NCBI GenBank assembly: GCA_964030785.1 | Contig: OZ034975.1 | Span: forward strand, 37,355,069 to 37,419,068 | Direction of reading: 5' to 3' | DNA from: Siderastrea siderea | Lineage: Eukaryota; Cnidaria; Anthozoa; Scleractinia; Rhizangiidae | Length of the DNA stretch: 64,000 nucleotides | In this document: positions 60,134-64,000 of the stretch, piece by piece | Layout: each line of letters opens with the position of its first letter | How positions within the stretch are numbered: the stretch's first letter is position 1 | Program-made: the position numbers and the translations under genes | The notes under the pieces: generated by a model | The model's input: only the letters and a program-made list of their open reading frames with translations | The model's database searches: none | Told to the model about the DNA's origin: nothing

Positions 60134-63100
60134 GGGATGAACGTACAAAAAGACTATAAGTCAACAGGTTAATAACATATTTCTAATATTAGACCGAATG
60201 AAGTTAGACAAGTCAGTAGACGTGTCAAAGAAATTATACTTTTTCTCATCTTCATCGCTACTTCAAGTGTCTTCAGCTACTTCAAGCTTTAATCGATTGG
60301 AGCAATCAGGTCGACAACCAGAGACATAAATGCCACTGACAAACAATTAATGATTTCCTTCTTCCGTGGGTGACTTCGCTCAGGTCGTTGAAACTTTACT
60401 TCATATCACAATCAACAGTTTTTTTCAAGAATACTCTCACCCGGACGTTGACACTGGGCGTGCTTTCTAAACAGAATTGGGCTGCACGGACATTTGTCGT
60501 TTGCTTCCTCTGGTGATCCTCAAGGGACATAATTTCTGCAATTGCAATTCAGCGTGATGTTCCATTTAAGAATCATAATTACCGTTAAAATTTAAGATGA
60601 ATTCAACTTGAATCTCATCCCCTGTCCTATTACTTCGAAGGACCTGAAGGACCTGAAGGATCCTTATTAAATTATCGCCCCAAAACGCATAAAGTATTTA
60701 GGATAAACGTTTTCCTTTAAAATATTTTCAGCTGTTCAAGTTCGCCTGGTCAATGGATCTAGTGATCGGGAAGGTCGTGTCGAGGTCTTCTACAATGGTA
60801 AATGGGGAACAGTGTGTGATGACGACTTCGACATTCAAGATGCACACGTCATTTGCCGAATGATGGGTTTCCCAGGAGCGGTTTCTGCTCTGGTAGAAGG
60901 AAGATTCGGCGCAGGTAATAACAGCCAAGAAATTGTTCTAGATGACTTGTGGTGCAGAGGACATGAGACCTCTCTTGTTTCTTGTATATCGAGAAGATGG
61001 GGATCAAGTGATTGTGGCCACGAAAAAGATGCTGGTGTAGTTTGTGGTAAGTTTTGACAGCATCGTTTTCAGTTCTTTACCTTTCTTTTCTTCCTTGCAC
61101 CTGAGTGCACAAAAATCAAAGTGATCCAGTCTGTTGCAGTCACTCGTCTGTAACCAGTTCAACTCTGATTCACCTTTGCAAGTTTTACAGTGAAATGGGC
61201 AAAATCTTTCTCTGGAAGTTAAAAAGTAGCTAGAACCAACGAAGAAATGATTAGCAGGCCTAGAATAAGTTCGTTGAAAAAGTGAAGCAAGTGACTGACT
61301 TGGTTTGAAACTTATCCATGACGGTGGAATTATTCACCGGTATCAACCTTTCTAACTTATGCTGACCTGTGAACTACTTTCTTTGTTACTCAACAGCTCC
61401 AACTGTTCGATTGCGTGATGGTCACCCCCGTTTCGGCCGAGTAGAAATCTATCACAGTGGAACCTGGGGCACAGTCTGTGATGATCACTGGGATATCAAA
61501 GACGCCACTGTGGTTTGCCGGATGCTAGGCTTCCGCTACGCTTGGACGGCCCTATCCTTTGCTGTCTATATGGTTTCTCCAGACAATCCTGACCTTTATA
61601 TTGGAAGAGGACCCATATGGCTTGACGACGTCGCCTGTGCTGGTAATGAGAGTTCTCTGACCAAGTGCAATCACCGTGGGTGGTTGGTGCATAACTGCGA
61701 CCATCTGGAAGATGCTGGGGTGGCCTGTGGTGATTCACCAAGGCCAGATGGTACACCTGAAACAAGTGTGGTTAACGACACTAATAAACCAGCAGGACCA
61801 CCCTGTAAGTTTTGTTGTCTTTAACTAAATCTGACTCCATTTCAAAGTTATTACCTTCGACCATTCTTTTTTAGTTGCTTTACTGATATTTTACTATGTG
61901 CTTCTTCCCATCTTCGTGCAATTAAAACTATTCTGTTCCAGTACGGAGGCATCGCGGACTTCTAGATAGGCATATCACATGTAAGATAGTGTGGCCGGGG
62001 GTTTAGCAAGAGTTAAAGCCCCCAAACAAGGTGGCTGTGTCTGCGCGTTGTCTCTCTTGAGCTGGATACATAATTGAGTTTGAGCTCTAATTGTGACTCG
62101 TATCTAACTTTTCCTTTTACCATCAGCCATTCCTGTCATGAGAATGAAAAAAATGATAGTCAAAAATAAAATGACTGATGTTAAAATATATATTATCATA
62201 AGAGATATATGGGAGTTGGTAAGAACAATATGCTGCAAATCGATATACCTGTTCAATTCCACCCTACAAAATGATGAAGGCATTAATCTTGGGAGATTGG
62301 GAAGGACAAATATCAATTCGAAGATAGTAGTAGCTCTCACAGTTGTTTCATGCAACGAGACCCAAGAGGTTAAGGCCTGATGCTGTTGCTAAAAGCAGAA
62401 TAAAACCAATTCATAATTCCCTTTGAATTCACTTTTGTAACTTAAGAAAATGGATTACAGGTAATTAATTTGGCCCAATTTGTACCCTTTGTTTAGTTTC
62501 ATGGGCTAAAAATTAATAAGAAAATGAAGAGCCTCGGTCTCCTTTTCATCCTGCATGGTTAGTGTTAATCGCTTTCAGATTAACAGAACACTAACCTGCA
62601 ACAAGATTCCAAATCCTTTGTTTAAACCATTTTTTCTTACACACTAGCTGTCCAAGTGCGTCTGGTTAACGGATCAAATGATCGGGAAGGTCGTGTTGAG
62701 GTGCTTTACAAAGGTGAATGGGGAACAGTGTGCGGCGATGACTTCGACATTCGAGATGCAAATGTCATTTGCAGAATGATGGGTTTTCCAGGAGCTCTCT
62801 CAGCTGGGATTAACGGAAGATTCGGTCCTGGAAATTCCAGTCAAAGAGTCTTACTCGATGACTTATGGTGCAGTGGGCATGAGAATTCAGTTGCTTCTTG
62901 TTCGTTTAGAGGATGGGGATCGCACAATTGTCACCACAAAGAAGACGCTGGAGTAGTCTGTAAGGAGAAGATTCCAGGTATGAAAAACAACACCAATGTA
63001 TTTTTCAATTGGACAGTATTTAGTCCTTCCACAAATTTAATTTCATATAATGACTACGGGCGTCCTATTTGGAAAATAACTGGATTGCCATAGAGGAATT

Positions 63101-64000
63101 TTGTACTAGCAATATAATTTTTTAAGTTATTATTTGTTTTTCTATTCTGCAGTGATATATGTCGAGCTATTGGATGGATTTGGTTTAGCATATGCAGGCC
63201 GTGTGTCACTCTATTACAATGACCAATGGGGAACAGTTTGTGATGATTCATGGGACATTAATGATGCTCATGTGGTGTGCCGTATGTTGGGTTACCCAGG
63301 GGCTGTTGGCGCCACGAAAGGGAAGGATTTTGGCGGTGCCAAGGATGGTCCGATATGGTTGGATGAGGTGAATTGCTCTGGAAACGAAAGCACGCTGGCA
63401 GCTTGTCCACATGGTGGCTGGGGAATCAGTGATTGCAATCACACTAAAGATGCTGGAGTGGTCTGTGAATCTGACTACACTGTGAGTGCAAAAGGTAGGA
63501 CTGGTCCTATCCATACCATTAATTAATGATAATTATTCATTAACCGCTTGGTAATAGAATATAAACTCAACCAATCGAAATTCAATCAGTCAGTCGTTTA
63601 ATACGTACTTGCATCTAAAAGTAAAAGGAAAAAATAATTAAAAACTATAAAACCCTAGTTTCATCAGGTATCATACTTCACTCATTTACAAAAGACTTTG
63701 AAAAGAAGAAAAGAAAAAAATCTGAAATACGAATTCCAAAAAATGCCTCTTCTATAGGTTGTGACAGAGAGATGGGCTCAGTCACTTAGAAACATTTCCC
63801 TTAAAACATCAGCGTTTAATAGACCCGGTCCTTCGTTCCTTCCGTTGACTTTCTCTCTCTTCATTAGTTATTTTTTCTTAACTGTAGTTATAAATGCTTT
63901 CTCCCTATGTTACGTATGGTTTCTGTATCGGTAATCTGTAATAGAACAAAACTGAATGCAAGGCTGGAACTACTGCAAAGGGCAGATTTATTTAATGGCC
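55344..64000 (+). CDS. V-like Ig plus multi-SRCR receptor gene (5' part, continues right)
   Basis: Eight exons (52, 357, 708, 384, 315, 408, 330 and 342 bp), all phase 1 with GT-AG introns, give 965 residues in view: signal peptide (1-17), V-like Ig (18-137), SRCR 1 (about 139-240) with a Ser/Thr-rich stalk to 372, then SRCR 2-6, one per exon. SRCR domains here have six cysteines, the group A pattern, and typically bind microbial or endogenous ligands in scavenger-type receptors. The V-like domain resembles those of genes A-C. The gene is head-to-head with gene B. Whether it is secreted or membrane-anchored depends on exons to the right. Names such as DMBT1-like would be guesses. Confidence 0.85.
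55396..57709. other. Ig-SRCR gene intron 1
   Basis: A 2.3-kb intron without recognisable exons. It contains a tight palindrome at 56,667-56,698. Confidence 0.5.
56667..56698. repeat. 32-bp perfect palindrome
   Basis: ACCGAAATACCTATT is followed after two bases by its exact inverse. Neighbouring bases do not extend the stem. Confidence 0.9.
57710..58066 (+). CDS. Ig-SRCR gene exon 2: V-like Ig domain
   Basis: The 357-bp phase 1-1 exon runs from TTTTCAACAG to GTGAGC. SPATLEWAVSLT aligns with NVTLEWAYSLT of gene A, again without the B-strand cysteine. The F strand has RFRC, the only cysteine of the domain, and it ends IQVEIKG like LKIIG. Confidence 0.85.
58402..59109 (+). CDS. Ig-SRCR gene exon 3: SRCR 1 and Ser/Thr-rich stalk
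   Basis: The 708-bp phase 1-1 exon encodes an SRCR domain (EVRLVGGS, GRVEVY, WGTICNDGWD, VVCRMLGY, NNCDHTKDAEVIC) with the six group A cysteines plus an extra CC pair. About 130 residues rich in Ser, Thr and Pro follow, probably an O-glycosylated stalk. Confidence 0.88.
59625..60008 (+). CDS. Ig-SRCR gene exon 4: SRCR 2
   Basis: The 384-bp phase 1-1 exon encodes one six-cysteine SRCR domain ([20 protein letters not shown] to LEDAGVYC) and a linker starting SPRPDG. It closely matches SRCR 4 in both domain and linker. Confidence 0.9.
60096..60135. repeat. CAGA microsatellite
   Basis: Tetranucleotide tract (GACA register) just after the SRCR 2 exon, within the intron. Confidence 0.9.
60732..61046 (+). 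CDS. Ig-SRCR gene exon 5: SRCR 3
   Basis: The 315-bp phase 1-1 exon runs from TTTTCAG to GTAAGT. It encodes VQVRLVNGSSDREGRVEV, WGTVCDDDFDIQDAHVICRM and GHEKDAGVVC. It is closest to SRCR 5, not to its neighbours. Confidence 0.9.
61397..61804 (+). CDS. Ig-SRCR gene exon 6: SRCR 4
   Basis: The 408-bp phase 1-1 exon is a near relative of SRCR 2 with about eight extra residues before GPIWLDDVAC (YMVSPDNPDLYI) and the same SPRPDG linker. Confidence 0.9.
61805..62647. other. Ig-SRCR gene intron between SRCR 4 and 5
   Basis: No exon or recognised element. The short ORFs on both strands around 62,100-62,380 have no domain features. Confidence 0.5.
62648..62977 (+). CDS. Ig-SRCR gene exon 7: SRCR 5
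   Basis: The 330-bp phase 1-1 exon encodes VQVRLVNGSNDREGRVEV, WGTVCGDDFDIRDANVICRM and HHKEDAGVVC. The donor is GTATGA, weaker than its neighbours. Confidence 0.88.
63153..63494 (+). CDS. Ig-SRCR gene exon 8: SRCR 6
   Basis: The 342-bp phase 1-1 exon runs from TTCTGCAG to GTAGGA. It encodes YVELLDGFG, WGTVCDDSWDINDAHVVCRM and CNHTKDAGVVC. Different from both SRCR 2/4 and 3/5 types. Confidence 0.88.
63495..64000. other. Intronic right edge
   Basis: Sequence after SRCR 6 with no exon visible before the window ends. Confidence 0.5.

Noticed and set aside
1..64000. CRISPR arrays, operons or prokaryotic defence systems
   Set aside because: Split genes with GT-AG introns, SINEs and MITEs show this is animal DNA; no direct-repeat spacer array is present.

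Overview
The window is animal nuclear DNA, AT-rich and intron-rich, with GT-AG introns, many small transposons and no bacterial features. Large Ig and SRCR receptor genes, together with abundant TTAA-target MITEs and tRNA-derived SINEs, fit a cnidarian, most likely an anthozoan such as a stony coral. The taxon is an inference; I could not search a database. Exons were built by hand from ORFs, GT/AG sites and phase.

Left two thirds (1-42,006, minus strand): a head-to-tail array of three related type I membrane receptor genes, named here from right to left B, A and C. The shared plan is a signal-peptide exon of exactly 97 bp, a V-like Ig exon, several Ig exons, an FN3 exon, a TM exon and a very short tail built from 28-bp, 73-bp and 12-bp exons. 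All joins up to the TM exon are phase 1. Gene B (42,006 to 29,702) is complete and intact: 11 exons, 2,043 nt, 680 residues. Gene A (24,743 to 10,946) has the same plan but is broken at several points. Gene C (6,431 to 511) runs off the left edge.

The array holds a recent segmental duplication: about 889-19,385 matches about 22,191-39,114 at high identity. Both breakpoints fall in intron 2, so the signal peptide plus V-like exon and the rest of the gene travel in different blocks. Comparing the two copies exposes transposon insertions with their empty sites, reciprocal loss of Ig exons and splice-site decay.

Right side: 42,007-55,343 is a repeat-rich intergenic region with no gene I recognise. 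A plus-strand gene then starts at 55,344, head-to-head with gene B: signal peptide, the same kind of V-like Ig domain, an SRCR domain with a Ser/Thr-rich stalk, then five more SRCR domains, one per exon, continuing beyond the right edge (965 residues in view).

Taken together this looks like a cluster of rapidly rearranging cell-surface receptors sharing an unusual V-like N-terminal domain that lacks the B-strand cysteine. The nearest parallel I know is the Hydractinia Alr allorecognition complex. A role in self/non-self recognition is a hypothesis, not shown by the sequence.
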